Source: Burkholderia seminalis DSM 23518
GTDB lineage: Bacteria; Pseudomonadota; Gammaproteobacteria; Burkholderiales; Burkholderiaceae
Reading direction: 5' to 3'
NCBI RefSeq assembly: GCF_902832885.1
Contig: NZ_CADFDK010000001.1
Coordinates: forward strand, 1,054,001 to 1,118,000
DNA: 64,000 bases
The notes under the pieces are model-generated. The model saw only the letters and a program-made list of their open reading frames with translations, was not told the origin of the DNA and did not search any database. A program made the position numbers and the translations under genes. Every line of letters starts with the position of its first letter. The stretch's first letter is position 1. This document shows, piece after piece, positions 22,005-31,900 of the stretch.

Positions 22005-23093
22005 ATGAACCGGCCCGCGCTGTTCCCGGCCGCACGCGCACGCGTGGCGGCCGTCGCCCGGCTATGCCGCCTGTGGTGCGTTGCCAGCTGCCTTTCGGCA
22101 TTCGGCTTCGCGCCACACGCGAGTGCCGCCGAACTCCAGCTCAACGGACTGTACCAGCGCCCCGACGGCGCGATCACCGTGCGCCTGAACGGCGCCGGCA
22201 TCGATCCTTACTTCGCGGCGAAGGCGCTGCTCGGCGCCGCCGACGCCGGGCTCGATGCCCGTCAGGCCGCACTCGCGTGGATCGCGTGGCTGTTGCCGCG
22301 CCAGCGTCCGGACGGCGGCTTCGATCGTTACTGCATGAAGAGCGGCCAGTACAGTCCATGCGCGGAAGCCGACGCCGACGACTCGATGATGGCGACGTGG
22401 ATCGAATTGCTCTCCCGCTTCGCGCCGCCCGACGGCATGTCCGCCGCCTGGGAACTCAGCCTGAACCGCGCGGGCACGCATCTGGACACGCTGCTCAGCA
22501 AGCCCGCCGGCGTCTATCAGATCTCGTCGACGCTGCACGTCGCGCTGCTGATGGACAACGTCGAGGTACACAGCGCGTTCCAGGCACTCGCCGCGTACTA
22601 CATGCGGCATGCCGACTACGCGCATGCGGGCCCGTGGAGCCAGCGCGCCGACCGGCTCTCGTCGGCGATCCTGAAGGTGTTCTGGCGCGGCACGCAGTCC
22701 GGCTTTCGGGCGAGCACGCAGCGCATCAGCGACACGACTTTCTATCCGGCGAAAGTCGCGCAGATCTTCCCGCTCCTGTCGGGGATTCAAGTTCCCGCCC
22801 AATCGAACGAGACGATCTACGCGCAATGGATGCAGAAATACGGCAAGACCTGGCTGCAGCTGGCCGGCAGCGATTATCCGTGGGGCTTGATCGCGCTGGT
22901 CGCATTCAAGATGAACGACTGGAGCACGGTCGCCTGCTGGCATGCGCGATCGGGCCCGTACCGGCACGGCGCGCACTGGAACGTACTGGAGGAATCCCTT
23001 TATCTTGCATTCGAAAGCAGGATGGCCGACCCCGTCGCGCCCGCTCAGTGCGGCTTCACGACGGCAGAGGCAACGGCGACCGCGTCGCGCTGA
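22005..23093 (+). CDS. Exported helical-barrel protein, possible glycoside hydrolase or lyase
   Basis: 362 residues with an N-terminal signal peptide (hydrophobic part WCVASCLSAFGFA, cleavage near ASAA ~44). The remainder is mainly helical with conserved-looking aromatic/acidic segments: LAWIAWLLPRQRPDGGFDRY, EADADDSMMATWIELL, WQRADRLSSA-like helices and GSDYPWGLIAL. The pattern is that of six-hairpin (alpha/alpha) barrels used by polysaccharide hydrolases and lyases. I cannot assign a family or catalytic residues with certainty; the DADDSMMATW acids are candidates. AGGAG lies 10 bp before the ATG. As part of the polysaccharide operon it could trim polymer in the periplasm, like BcsZ or PelA-type hydrolases. 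Confidence 0.5.
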   Translation: MNRPALFPAARARVAAVARLCRLWCVASCLSAFGFAPHASAAELQLNGLYQRPDGAITVRLNGAGIDPYFAAKALLGAADAGLDARQAALAWIAWLLPRQRPDGGFDRYCMKSGQYSPCAEADADDSMMATWIELLSRFAPPDGMSAAWELSLNRAGTHLDTLLSKPAGVYQISSTLHVALLMDNVEVHSAFQALAAYYMRHADYAHAGPWSQRADRLSSAILKVFWRGTQSGFRASTQRISDTTFYPAKVAQIFPLLSGIQVPAQSNETIYAQWMQKYGKTWLQLAGSDYPWGLIALVAFKMNDWSTVACWHARSGPYRHGAHWNVLEESLYLAFESRMADPVAPAQCGFTTAEATATASR

Positions 23094-23141
23094 CACAGCG
23101 TGCATGCGGTCCAGGAGAATTGACAGGGAAGGAGACGTGTC

Positions 23142-24959
23142 ATGTGTGGCATCGTCGGCGCGGTCGCGCAACGGGACATCGTCCCGATTCTGATCGAAGG
23201 TTTGCGCCGCCTTGAATATCGCGGCTACGATTCATGCGGGGTGGCGACGGTCGTCAACGGCCAGGCGCGCCGCGAACGCAGCATGTCGCGCGTCGCCGAT
23301 CTCGACGCGCACGTGCGCAGCGCCGGCCTGACCGGCAGCACGGGCATCGCCCACACGCGCTGGGCGACCCATGGCGCGCCCGCAACCTGCAATGCGCACC
23401 CGATCTTCTCGCGCGACGAGATCGCGCTCGTGCACAACGGCATCATCGAGAACCATGAGACGTTGCGCAAGCAACTTTCAGACAAGCACTACGAATTCGA
23501 CGGTCAGACCGATACCGAGGTCGTCGCCCACCTGATCCACAGCAAGTATCGCGGCGACCTGCTCGCCGCCGTACGCGATGCGACGGCGCAGCTGCACGGC
23601 GCCTACGCGATCGCGGTGTTCAGCAAACACGAACCGCAGCGGCTCATCGGCGCGCGGGCCGGCTCGCCGCTCGTCGTCGGCGTGAAGGACGGCGAATGCT
23701 TTCTTGCGTCCGATGCGCTCGCGCTCGCCGGTATCACCGACCGCTTCATCTTTCTCGAGGAAGGTGACATCGTCGAGTTGACGCCAGGCGGCGTACGCGT
23801 GCTCGATCGCACCGGCACACCGGTCGAACGCGCGATACAAACCGTTTCGTCCGCGCAGGGTGCGGTCGAACTCGGGCCGTACCGGCATTTCATGCAGAAG
23901 GAAATTTTCGAGCAACCGCAGGCGGTGGCCGCGACCATCCCGGACGCGGGGTTGTTCGATCCGGCCGTGTTCGGCCCGGATGCCGCGCGAGCGTTCGAGC
24001 AGATCGACAACGTGCTGATTCTCGCGTGCGGCACGAGTCACTATTCCGGCCTGACCGCGCGCCGCTGGCTCGAAACGATCGCGCGCATACCCGCACAGGT
24101 CGAGATCGCGAGCGAATACCGTTACAGCGACGCGCTCGCGATGCCGAATACGCTGGTGGTCAGCGTGTCGCAGTCCGGCGAGACCGCCGACACGCTCGCC
24201 GCGCTCAAGTACGCACAGGCGCTCGGCCATATCGACACGCTGGCGATCTGCAACGTGCCGACCAGCGCGATGATGCGTCAAACCGGCCTGCGCTTCCTGA
24301 CGCGGGCCGGCCCGGAAATCGGCGTCGCGTCGACCAAGGCGTTCACGACGCAGCTCGTCGCGCTGTTCATTCTTGCCGTGACGCTCGGGCGGTTGCGCGG
24401 CTACGTCGACGACGCGCAGCTCGCGCGGTACACGATGCAGTTGCGACGGCTACCCGGTGCGCTCGAAGACGTGCTCGGACTGGAGCCGCAGATCGAGCGC
24501 TGGGCGGCGGAATTCTCGCAGCACGAAAACGCGCTGTTTCTCGGGCGCGGATTGCACTATCCGATCGCGCTCGAAGGGGCGCTGAAGCTGAAGGAGATTT
24601 CGTATATCCACGCGGAGGCGTATCCCGCGGGTGAGCTGAAACACGGGCCGCTTGCGCTTGTGACGCACACGATGCCCGTCGCGACGATTGCACCGAACGA
24701 CGCGCTGCTCGAAAAGCTCAAGTCGAACATGCAGGAAGTGCGGGCGCGTGGCGGGCAGCTCTACGTATTCGCCGACGCGGATACGCGGATCGACAACGGC
24801 GAAGGCGTGTCGGTGCTGCGGATGCCGGATTACTACGGGCTGTTGTCGCCGATCCTGCACGTCGTGCCGTTACAGTTGCTCGCGTATCACGCGGCGTGCT
24901 TGCGCGGCGCGGATATCGACAAGCCGAGGAATCTGGCGAAATCGGTGACGGTGGAGTGA
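23142..24959 (+). CDS. glmS: Glutamine--fructose-6-phosphate aminotransferase (isomerising)
   Basis: 605 residues, full length. Cys1 of mature [10 protein letters not shown] is the glutaminase nucleophile; the N-terminal Ntn glutaminase domain spans ~1-220 (TRWATHGAP for glutamine binding). Two SIS isomerase domains follow, with [13 protein letters not shown] and STKAFTTQ, and the C-terminus KSVTVE is the family tail. The enzyme makes glucosamine-6-phosphate, the entry to UDP-GlcNAc. AAGGAG is 8 nt before the ATG. It lies 48 bp after the helical-barrel gene in the same direction, so the polysaccharide operon apparently carries its own precursor enzyme; a housekeeping copy is likely elsewhere. 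The leader has no room for a glmS ribozyme. Confidence 0.95.
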   Translation: MCGIVGAVAQRDIVPILIEGLRRLEYRGYDSCGVATVVNGQARRERSMSRVADLDAHVRSAGLTGSTGIAHTRWATHGAPATCNAHPIFSRDEIALVHNGIIENHETLRKQLSDKHYEFDGQTDTEVVAHLIHSKYRGDLLAAVRDATAQLHGAYAIAVFSKHEPQRLIGARAGSPLVVGVKDGECFLASDALALAGITDRFIFLEEGDIVELTPGGVRVLDRTGTPVERAIQTVSSAQGAVELGPYRHFMQKEIFEQPQAVAATIPDAGLFDPAVFGPDAARAFEQIDNVLILACGTSHYSGLTARRWLETIARIPAQVEIASEYRYSDALAMPNTLVVSVSQSGETADTLAALKYAQALGHIDTLAICNVPTSAMMRQTGLRFLTRAGPEIGVASTKAFTTQLVALFILAVTLGRLRGYVDDAQLARYTMQLRRLPGALEDVLGLEPQIERWAAEFSQHENALFLGRGLHYPIALEGALKLKEISYIHAEAYPAGELKHGPLALVTHTMPVATIAPNDALLEKLKSNMQEVRARGGQLYVFADADTRIDNGEGVSVLRMPDYYGLLSPILHVVPLQLLAYHAACLRGADIDKPRNLAKSVTVE

Positions 24960-25063
24960 CGACTACCTCGGCGCTTCGCGGGTGACCCTGCCCCAAGAAA
25001 TAGTCCGGTGCAAAAGTAGAGAAATTCGGCATGATGTGTCCAAGCGGACACGAAGGCCATGCC

Positions 25064-25330
25064 ATGAAGACGAGCAAGTTTACGGAAGAGCAGATCGCAT
25101 TTGCCCTGAAGCAAGCCGAGCTGGGTACGAAGGTCGAAGAGATCTGCCGCAAACTCGGAATAAGCGAGGCGACTTTCTACAACTGGAAGAAGAAATTCGG
25201 AGGGTTGGGGCCTTCTGAGCTGCGCCGCTTGCGCCAGCTCGAAGAGGAAAACGCGAAGCTGAAGCGGCTCGTGGCGGACCTGAGCCTGGACAAGGCCATG
25301 TTGCAGGACGTACTCGCAAAAAAGCTCTGA
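25064..25330 (+). CDS. IS3-family transposase OrfA
   Basis: 88 residues. A helix-turn-helix domain (TEEQIAFALKQAELGTKVEE, then KLGISEATFYNWKKKFGG) is followed by a leucine-zipper-like coiled coil (LRQLEEENAKLKRLVADLSL). It binds the element's inverted repeats. The frame ends right after the slippery A-AAA-AAG run at 25318-25324. The ATG at 25064 was chosen because upstream codons lie in the inverted-repeat region and do not match the family. Confidence 0.9.
   Translation: MKTSKFTEEQIAFALKQAELGTKVEEICRKLGISEATFYNWKKKFGGLGPSELRRLRQLEEENAKLKRLVADLSLDKAMLQDVLAKKL
25318..25324 (+). promoter_or_regulatory. Programmed -1 frameshift site A-AAA-AAG
   Basis: The heptamer fits X-XXY-YYZ at the end of orfA. 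A -1 slip changes the reading from Lys-Lys-Leu-stop to Lys-Lys-Ala-Leu-Lys-Pro and enters the orfB frame upstream of its ATG, giving the OrfAB fusion transposase known for this family. Confidence 0.8.
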
Positions 25331-25347
25331 AGCCTGCCCGTCGGCGC

Positions 25348-26205
25348 ATGTTGATCGATGAATTGCGTGATCGCTATCGAACCAGCCTGACGAAGACTTG
25401 CGCGTTGTTTGGCATGTCTCGTTCGCTGTATCGGTATCAGTCGGTTGCGCGCGATTCGTCGGCGCTGCTCATGCGTATCAAGGAAATCACCGCCACGCGC
25501 GTGCACTATGGGTATCGGCGCGTTCACGTGGTCCTGCGACGGGAAGGCTGGCGAGATAACTGCAAGCGCGTCTACAGGCTGTATCGGGCGGAGGGCCTTT
25601 CACTGCGGCATAAGCGACCACGACGTAACAAATCGGCTCGGCTGCGACAGCCCAAGCATATCGTGACCGCGATCAACGAAATTTGGAGCATGGATTTCGT
25701 TGCGGATGCACTGTTCGATGGGCGACGCCTTCGGACTCTGACCGTCGTCGACAACTACACACGGGAATGCCTGGCCATCGAGGTTGGACAAAGCCTGAAG
25801 GGAGAGCATGTGGTCGAAGCGCTGACGCGTATCACCGCCATGCGCGGGCACCCTGCCACGATCAAGGTCGACAACGGCAGCGAGTTCATCTCGAAGGCAA
25901 TGGATCGCTGGGCGTATGAACATGGCGTCGAACTGGATTTCAGCCGGCCGGGCACGCCTACTGACAACGCCAAGGTCGAAAGCTTCAACGGGCGCTTCCG
26001 GCAAGAATGTCTGAACGCGCATTGGTTCTTGTCATTGGCCGACGCGCAGAGCAAAATCGACGACTGGCGCACGTACTATAACGAGGTGCGTCCCCACTCT
26101 GCATTGCAGTGGATGACGCCCGCCGAATTCGCCCGTCAGGCAAGGGAATCCGCCTCGCCTGACAACTCAACCAAGCCGGAAATCTCCACTTCCGACCGGG
26201 ACTAA
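25348..26205 (+). CDS. IS3-family transposase OrfB (DDE catalytic part)
   Basis: 285 residues from the internal ATG; the functional protein is likely the OrfAB frameshift product. The helical N-terminal region contains GYRRVHVVLRREGW. The DDE catalytic core shows WSMDFVAD (first Asp), IKVDNGSEF (second Asp) and NAKVESFNGRFRQECLN (Glu). The C-terminus has the usual HSALQWMTPAEFA. All three catalytic residues are present with no frame damage, so the element is probably active. Confidence 0.9.
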   Translation: MLIDELRDRYRTSLTKTCALFGMSRSLYRYQSVARDSSALLMRIKEITATRVHYGYRRVHVVLRREGWRDNCKRVYRLYRAEGLSLRHKRPRRNKSARLRQPKHIVTAINEIWSMDFVADALFDGRRLRTLTVVDNYTRECLAIEVGQSLKGEHVVEALTRITAMRGHPATIKVDNGSEFISKAMDRWAYEHGVELDFSRPGTPTDNAKVESFNGRFRQECLNAHWFLSLADAQSKIDDWRTYYNEVRPHSALQWMTPAEFARQARESASPDNSTKPEISTSDRD

Positions 26206-26363
26206 TTCTGGTTCAGGGTCAATCTCACCATAGCCAACACCTTGAACTCAAACCTACTCACACCGAGTATTTGCTGATCTAAGCAAGGATGGCTGACCAA
26301 TACCGAACAATACAGCAAAGAACCACGTCCCGCCCTCCCATTCAATCGAGAGATCACACCCCG

Positions 26364-26908
26364 CTAATTCCTTATTGCATGTAGTGGCCGTATATCTTTA
26401 AAGATAAAATATTTTGAATCGTCCCAGTTCACTCCACTCTCAAAAAACCTTAACAGCCTGCCCTTGATCTTGTTCGGATCGCCCACCATTCCAGCCAATT
26501 CATAGCGCCGGATGGAATCCAGGTCCTCCTGAGAAGAAAGTTTCTGCTTGACGATTTTTTCCCGTCAACAGAGTAAGTGTCACTTAGCTCAATCAAATCA
26601 GCGCCAAACTCGCCGGAGCCATCAATTCTCAAACTCAACATAAGCTTTGGAGCCGGCCTGAGATTAGGAGCAACTCGGCTTTCGTCGATTTTCTCAACCA
26701 GAATTGGCTTTAACTTATTTTCCGCAACATAAATCGAAAATAACTCAGGAACAGTATTTAGGTCCACTCCAGACCAAGCACCATCTTCACTACTTACGTC
26801 AAAAAATTGCATTAGATGATTACATCGCATCTGCGCAATCGTAAATAAATTCTCACTCAACTTCACATTGAATATTGAGTTCTCCGACCAGACTATCTTT
26901 TTCAACAC
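26364..26908 (-). pseudogene. Frameshifted immunity-like gene (possible Imm26/HocA-type)
   Basis: The frame starts at a GTG at 26908 that overlaps the stop of an upstream toxin-tip remnant (GTGTTGA), typical toxin-immunity coupling. The first ~120 residues (LKKIVWSENSIFNVKLSEN, GVDLNTVPELFSIYVAENKLKP) look like a genuine soluble protein. At a run of six A on the minus strand (26555-26560) the frame leaves sense. Reading on in the +1-restored frame gives KIVKQKLSSQEDLDSIRRYE and later FFESGVNWDDSKYFIFKDIR, clearly coding, ending at 26364. Adding one A restores a 181-residue protein, so this is a 1-bp contraction. Family is tentative. Whether it is a true mutation or a sequencing error cannot be told here. 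Confidence 0.7.
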
Positions 26909-27041
26909 CCCATCACTCCCTTCCCGCCCTTCGGTACATTTGATTTTTCCGCCAAATGTTCGTCCGCCGCAGACAAATAAACATCCTTGTTAGGATTGTT
27001 TATGCCGACAGGTTTCTGCTTATTCGAGGCACCCTCTACCT
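26902..27041 (-). pseudogene. Remnant of a toxin C-terminal tip
   Basis: About 45 codons (SNKQKPVGINNPNKDVYLSA onward, ending KGGKGVMGC) precede and overlap the frameshifted immunity gene. The upstream part is replaced by an IS30-type fragment at about 27036. The position and overlap fit the last part of an Rhs/polymorphic toxin whose body was lost. Too short to name a toxin family. Confidence 0.5.
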
Positions 27042-27320
27042 GCCGGATATTGGACTTGCCATGAACAACGGCATACCGCCACGCTCGCGAAACCAGCGTG
27101 TCCCTGCCGCCTGGGACACGCCAACTGCCACAGCAGCCTTCTCGCTTGTGATTCCGGTCGCAACCTGCTCTCAAGACTGGCGCTCAACCTCGTGCCGAAG
27201 CGATGGTGCACCTGGCGAGCGCATCGCTCCTCGCCTCGTCAACTGTTGTATCCACTTCGATGGACGACCCATGAAACACCTCCTGGATTAAGGTGTTGCG
27301 ACGACCGGTTGAATCCACCC
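27036..27320 (-). mobile_element. Fragment of an IS30-family transposase gene and its end
   Basis: On the minus strand, GGAGG and an ATG at 27272 start MGRPSK, and the frame continues with EQVATGITSEKAAVAVGVSQ and TRWFRERGGMP, the N-terminal helix-turn-helix of IS30-family transposases. An in-frame TGA replaces codon 34 (27171-27173), and the frame is cut after about 78 codons where the toxin remnant begins. Upstream, GGATTCAACCGGTCG and GCAACACC resemble the terminal repeat of such elements. The element is dead. Confidence 0.65.
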
Positions 27321-27323
27321 AAT

Positions 27324-27539
27324 ACGCCAGTCGCGCGCCGGATGGAGAGTTTCTTCAAGACGCTGAAGGCCGAAAGAATCTACCAGACTCACTACGAAAC
27401 GCGTGCCAACGCCCGTGTGGATATCGACGATTGGATCGAGGGCTATTACAATCGACAACACCTGCATACCTCAATCGACTTCCTTACCCCCCGTCGACTA
27501 CGAGGCCAGCTTGATCGCCGCATGAGTTGCTGCACGTGA
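27324..27539 (+). mobile_element. Fragment of an IS3-family OrfB transposase (C-terminal part)
   Basis: The plus-strand frame reads RRMESFFKTLKAERIYQTHY, then DDWIEGYYNRQHLHTSIDFL and ends at 27539. MESFFKTLK carries the catalytic Glu, but both catalytic Asp regions are missing. It abuts the IS30-type end, so an IS30-like element probably inserted into, or recombined with, this copy. Confidence 0.75.
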
Positions 27540-27669
27540 AAACGAGGCAGGATCAGTCTCGCGCATGGAGGCCGAGAAGTCGCCTCCAACGTATGATTTC
27601 ACAAGTTACTCTCGCGAAAGCGAGGCTATCCGCACCATGCTCTGATCGGTCACCGAGAGTTGAGCAATC

Positions 27670-28248
27670 CTATTTATCAGATTGCGAAATAATCTCTCCA
27701 AAATTGAATCCCTTTAACTTATTCTGTTCCACAAGCCCCCTGAAATGCTCGGATACAAATACTGTTGCAGGGCTTTCTTTTAAGCGAAATATATCAATCC
27801 CCTCGATACGGCTCCTCAGAAGATATATTTTATTAAAAACCGTTGCCTGAGGGTAAATCTTGAATTTTGACGCGTCCAAATCGACAGCATTCTCTATCAC
27901 CCGGGTTACATGAAATCCGAACATGTCTTTTATCGGGGCCTCGACCTGCAATATCTCCCCGCTGTCACGAAGTACCGGCGCCAATACATCAAGCGCCCTC
28001 TCACTAAACACGAGAAACGGAGATAGTATCGTATGAACGTCGCTGGTCTTTTTTCTGCGCGAAGTGCCCCACGTAAGCTTAACGGGGTCATAGTCTTGGC
28101 CAAACCCCCGCCCACAGAGAGCGGTTGCTCGTATAGCTACGCTCTTGTCATATGCGATTTCACTGTCATCATCGACTTGAACGAGAGGCTGAAATGCTTC
28201 ATCCTGCCTCAAACCGTAAACGTCACTCACACATTGCCTCACATCCAA
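27670..28248 (-). CDS. Orphan immunity protein, DUF1629 (Imm11)-like
   Basis: About 192 residues. The C-terminal half has the DUF1629 pattern: LSPFLVFSERALDVLAPVL, EAPIKDMFGFHVTRVIENAV, FRLKESPATVFVSEHFRGLV and LKGFNFGEI. This family neutralises tips of polymorphic toxins. Only a TTG (28248) or nearby non-ATG codon can start it, and the open frame extends upstream to just after the preceding gene's stop, so the true start is uncertain. It follows another immunity-like gene by ~26 bp. GC content is low. It is probably left over from a previous Rhs tip or provides extra protection. Confidence 0.65.
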   Translation of the reverse strand: MDVRQCVSDVYGLRQDEAFQPLVQVDDDSEIAYDKSVAIRATALCGRGFGQDYDPVKLTWGTSRRKKTSDVHTILSPFLVFSERALDVLAPVLRDSGEILQVEAPIKDMFGFHVTRVIENAVDLDASKFKIYPQATVFNKIYLLRSRIEGIDIFRLKESPATVFVSEHFRGLVEQNKLKGFNFGEIISQSDK

Positions 28249-28274
28249 ATCATAGCCCCCAGATAAGTAGCGGC

Positions 28275-28901
28275 CTACGGTGCCTCACCCCAAGGGTCAT
28301 AGGAATAGCTTTCATCGATCGGCGAAAAATCAATACCTTTCAATGCGCATCGCTCCACTTCCGACTTAAACTCCTGACTACATACCAGCTCCATTGTTTC
28401 GGTACATCTAAAAAGATTGCTAGCACAGTCGTCGCGCGGAATGAAGGTTTTGATCCAACTATACATTGGAGTCCCTGGAAACAACTTATTCTCGGCGACC
28501 TCTTTTGTTTCCAGATCCCGGTCCTCGGAATAGTCCGACTTTTGTCGATCAAGCAGAGACTCATGATCTGCCGGCAAGAAAATTGAATACGCCTTATTAC
28601 CCGCCGGCTTTCCACCCGCAACGATACCAATGGGGACCACCCTATATCTAACTCCCAATTTTTCACATGCGGCCAAAAACTCTTTTGACACGTAATTCGT
28701 TTGCGTTCCGTAGAAATCGAAATCAATCGAAATCGATGGATCTGATAGTGTGAAAATATATTCATGCTTTACATCGACGCCAAACGGATCAGCGACATAC
28801 ATCGGCCACTCCCATTCAGCACGGTTCAATTCTCCCGACAGGTATGGAGGGCAGCCTGGGTCTCCAGCGCGGTATTTAACAACAAAGAAACGTGCATTCA
28901 T
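28275..28901 (-). CDS. Probable cognate immunity protein of the Rhs toxin
   Basis: 208 residues from ATG at 28901, whose A overlaps the Rhs stop (TGATG), so it is translationally coupled to the toxin. It is soluble and low-GC, with [50 protein letters not shown] and CSQEFKSEVERCALKGIDFS. The end pattern (strand-helix-LKGIDF) parallels the DUF1629-like gene that follows, suggesting distant relatedness (DUF1629/Imm43-type). Position immediately after the tip is the strongest evidence for cognate immunity; family naming is tentative. Confidence 0.65.
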   Translation of the reverse strand: MNARFFVVKYRAGDPGCPPYLSGELNRAEWEWPMYVADPFGVDVKHEYIFTLSDPSISIDFDFYGTQTNYVSKEFLAACEKLGVRYRVVPIGIVAGGKPAGNKAYSIFLPADHESLLDRQKSDYSEDRDLETKEVAENKLFPGTPMYSWIKTFIPRDDCASNLFRCTETMELVCSQEFKSEVERCALKGIDFSPIDESYSYDPWGEAP

Positions 28902-31900
28902 CAAAGTAACCTTCCCGTTATTGCATCAACCAAATATTTACCGGACTCCAATCCTTCTCTCGCCATATTTTGAATGCGCCCGACACCGAGCACAAGTTGC
29001 GTATCACTGAGACGGCCCGCCAGGAATTGTTGGTTAAGTTTCGTTAGCTCAGTTTCAATGGCCGCAGTGTATTGCCCGTGGTTCGACCAATGCCCTGGGA
29101 GCTCCAGCGTTTGGGCAAGCTTGGAGCTACCGGGCAGGAATATGCCATTAGACGCACCATCGCCATCGAATCCCATCCCGCGCAACCGGCTGAACATAGC
29201 CGCAAAGTCAGGGTGCTTCATGAGTTCTTCAGGAATCAGATGGTGGTTCGCCATACCATCATGCGGGCGAGCCCCCATATTTTCCCCGAGCTTTGTGGAA
29301 CACCACCCCATCGGATCGACTCGGGTCAATGGGTTTGATGCGTACGCGTACAAATTGTCGCCGCCCACCAACCCAATCGGATCCTGATTGATGAACCGTC
29401 CCACGTCCGGATCATAGAACCGGAACGTGTTGTAGTGTAGCCCCGTACTTTCGTCGGCATACTGACCGGCATAGCGCAGCGGCTGATCCGTCCGCGCGGT
29501 GGCGAGCTGCCGCTTGCTCGGCTCGACTTTGCCCCACGCCGTGTATTGCCCCGCCCAGGCCAGCTCGCCAGCCTCGTCGGTAACCTCTTGCGGCGCCCCT
29601 GCCAGATCCGTGTGGAAGTGATAAATCCGCGACGCGCGCTTCGCCGTATCGATCGCGGCCGCGGCCAGGGCCTCCGCGATCACCGCATCGACGCGGGCAG
29701 CCGGTGAGTACGGATCATCAGGGCTGTACACATAGCTGCTCACGCCTGTCTCGCGCACTTCCTGCGCGAGGCGCAAGCCTTCCCATACGAACCGTTTCGT
29801 CTCGCTGCGCAGTTTCACGCCACGCACGTCGAAAGTGGTATCGGTCTTCGAAATACGTCGGCCCAGAGAATCGTACTGGAAGCGCGTTTCGACCGCACGA
29901 CGCGCGTCCTCCGTGCGCACCATGATCAGCCGGTCCTGCCCATCGTATGTGAAGCGCTGCTGCTGGTGGGCTCCGCGAAGCTTCGTCGCCAGATTGCCGA
30001 ACGGATCGTATTCGAAGCGGATGTCCTGCCACATCCGCAGACGATTGCCTTCGACGTATCCGCGACTCTTACCCTGTGCGCCGTCGAGCATATTGCCAGC
30101 GGCATCCCAGGCAAATTCCTCGAGCTCGCGATCCATGGTGTTCACACGACGTGTCAGCTGTCCGGCCGGATCGTAGCTGTACTGCGTGTTGCCACGCAGG
30201 CAGTCGCTGGTCTCGATCAGCTCGCCTGACGCGTCGTAGCCGTAGTTACGCCACAACTGCCCGCGTCCTCGACCGAGTGCGTCCGGTTGGAAGCCAGCGG
30301 ACTGCCAGACTCTTCGGCCAAGCGGATCGTAGGCAAAACGCTGAGTCAGCCTTCCCTGCGTTCTCGCGATCTCGCGATGCAAGTCGTCACGCTCGAAGTC
30401 GCTCACCACCTGATCACCGCAACGGATCTGATGAACGTGACCGGAGCCATAACGCAGCATCCGGAGCGTCTGATCGTTGGGCAGCGCAAGCGATATCACG
30501 TTGCCCAGTTCATCAAGGTCGTATTCAACGTCGCCATTCGCACCGTGCTCGGCGACAAGACGACCAACCTTGTCGTACTCGAAACGCACCACGTTCGCCG
30601 TGATGCCGAGTGCCGTACCGGCGGCCGTCGGTGTACGTTCGACCTTCACCAGTTGGTCATTCTTGTTACGCTCGTAACGGGTAACGTCGGTCGGCGTATG
30701 CTGGACCTTCAGGTTACCCATCCGGTCGCGTTCGAATCGAATCGTACGGATCGGCCGATCCGCCGTCGCATGACGGTCCGGCGAGCCCACGATGTCCACA
30801 GCAAGCAATTCTCCGCCTTCGCCATACTCGAATCGCCGCTGGACACCATCGGGCCTCATTTCGGTCAAAAGACGGCCGCCCGCGCTGTACGTGAACACGT
30901 AGCGTGCGTGGTCCTGCTGGAGTTCGCGCAGGCGCCCCGCTACGTCATAGTGATAGCGGGTCCGTCGTCCGGCAGGATCGATCGCTTCGACAAGTTGACC
31001 GCGGGCATTGCGCAGTGACTGCTGTATCCGTCCTCCGAGGCCGACATGCCGCACGACGAGCCCAGCCGCATCGTATTCGAAAGTTTCCGTGCTGCCATCG
31101 GGATACGTGATGCGACGTGGCTCGCCGGTCGGACGTACGTCATATGCGACGCGCTGCCCCAGGGCGTTCTCCCGCGCAAGCGGCAGTCCAAACGCGTCGA
31201 AACTGCTGCGCGTGGTTTTACCTGAGCAGTCGGTATAGGCAACCAATTCTCCGAGACGATTCCACTCGAGCCTCTTGCGTCCGCCACGCGCGTCGATATG
31301 TGCGATCGGCAACGCGGTCAATCCCTTCGGATACTCGTAGCGATTCTCGTGGCCAAGCGGATCCTTGGTCGACAGCAACCGGCCTTGTGGATCGTATTCC
31401 GCGCGCCAGGCGCCGCCGTCCGCCCCGACAACTTCCACGGGCCGCATGCTGTTGCCGTCGTAACGAGTGCGAGTCGTACGGCCAAGCGGATCCGTCTCAA
31501 CGACAATCCTACCTGCGTCGTCGTACTCGAACTCGGCGGTGCGCTCACCCGGTAGCATCAGCATCACCGGCATGCCAGTGTCGTTGTACTTAATCCGGTA
31601 GAGTCCGCCGTCGAAGTCGGTGTACTCGACAATCTGGAACTGTGCGTCGAAGCGCCAGTGCGCAGTGCGGCCATCGGCGTACCGAACACGGGTTTGACGA
31701 CCATCGATGTCGTATTCGAGCGTCGCCTCCTCGCCTTCGCTGGTGCGTGTCGCGACAACCCGCGGCTGCCCGTCGATCATCGACCACACGTAATATGACG
31801 TAAAACCCAGTGCGTTCGTGTGACTCGTCATCAGGCCATTGACGTAAGTAAATCGCCGTACGACCGCCCCGTTCGCGTCAGTCACCGACGCCAACTGCCC

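Larger units (their letters stand above)
24983..26221 (+). mobile_element. IS3-family insertion sequence, IS407 group (1,239 bp, intact)
   Basis: Ends are imperfect inverted repeats of nearly 50 bp, both starting TGACCCTG and sharing TAGTCC further in (left 24983-25030; right 26175-26221, minus sense). Between them lie orfA and orfB in the -1 frame arrangement. The size matches IS407-type elements. The flanking 4 bp (CGGG on the left, ATCT on the right) are not identical, so no target duplication is visible. The left end is 24 bp after the glmS stop, and GC content drops to its right. Confidence 0.9.
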
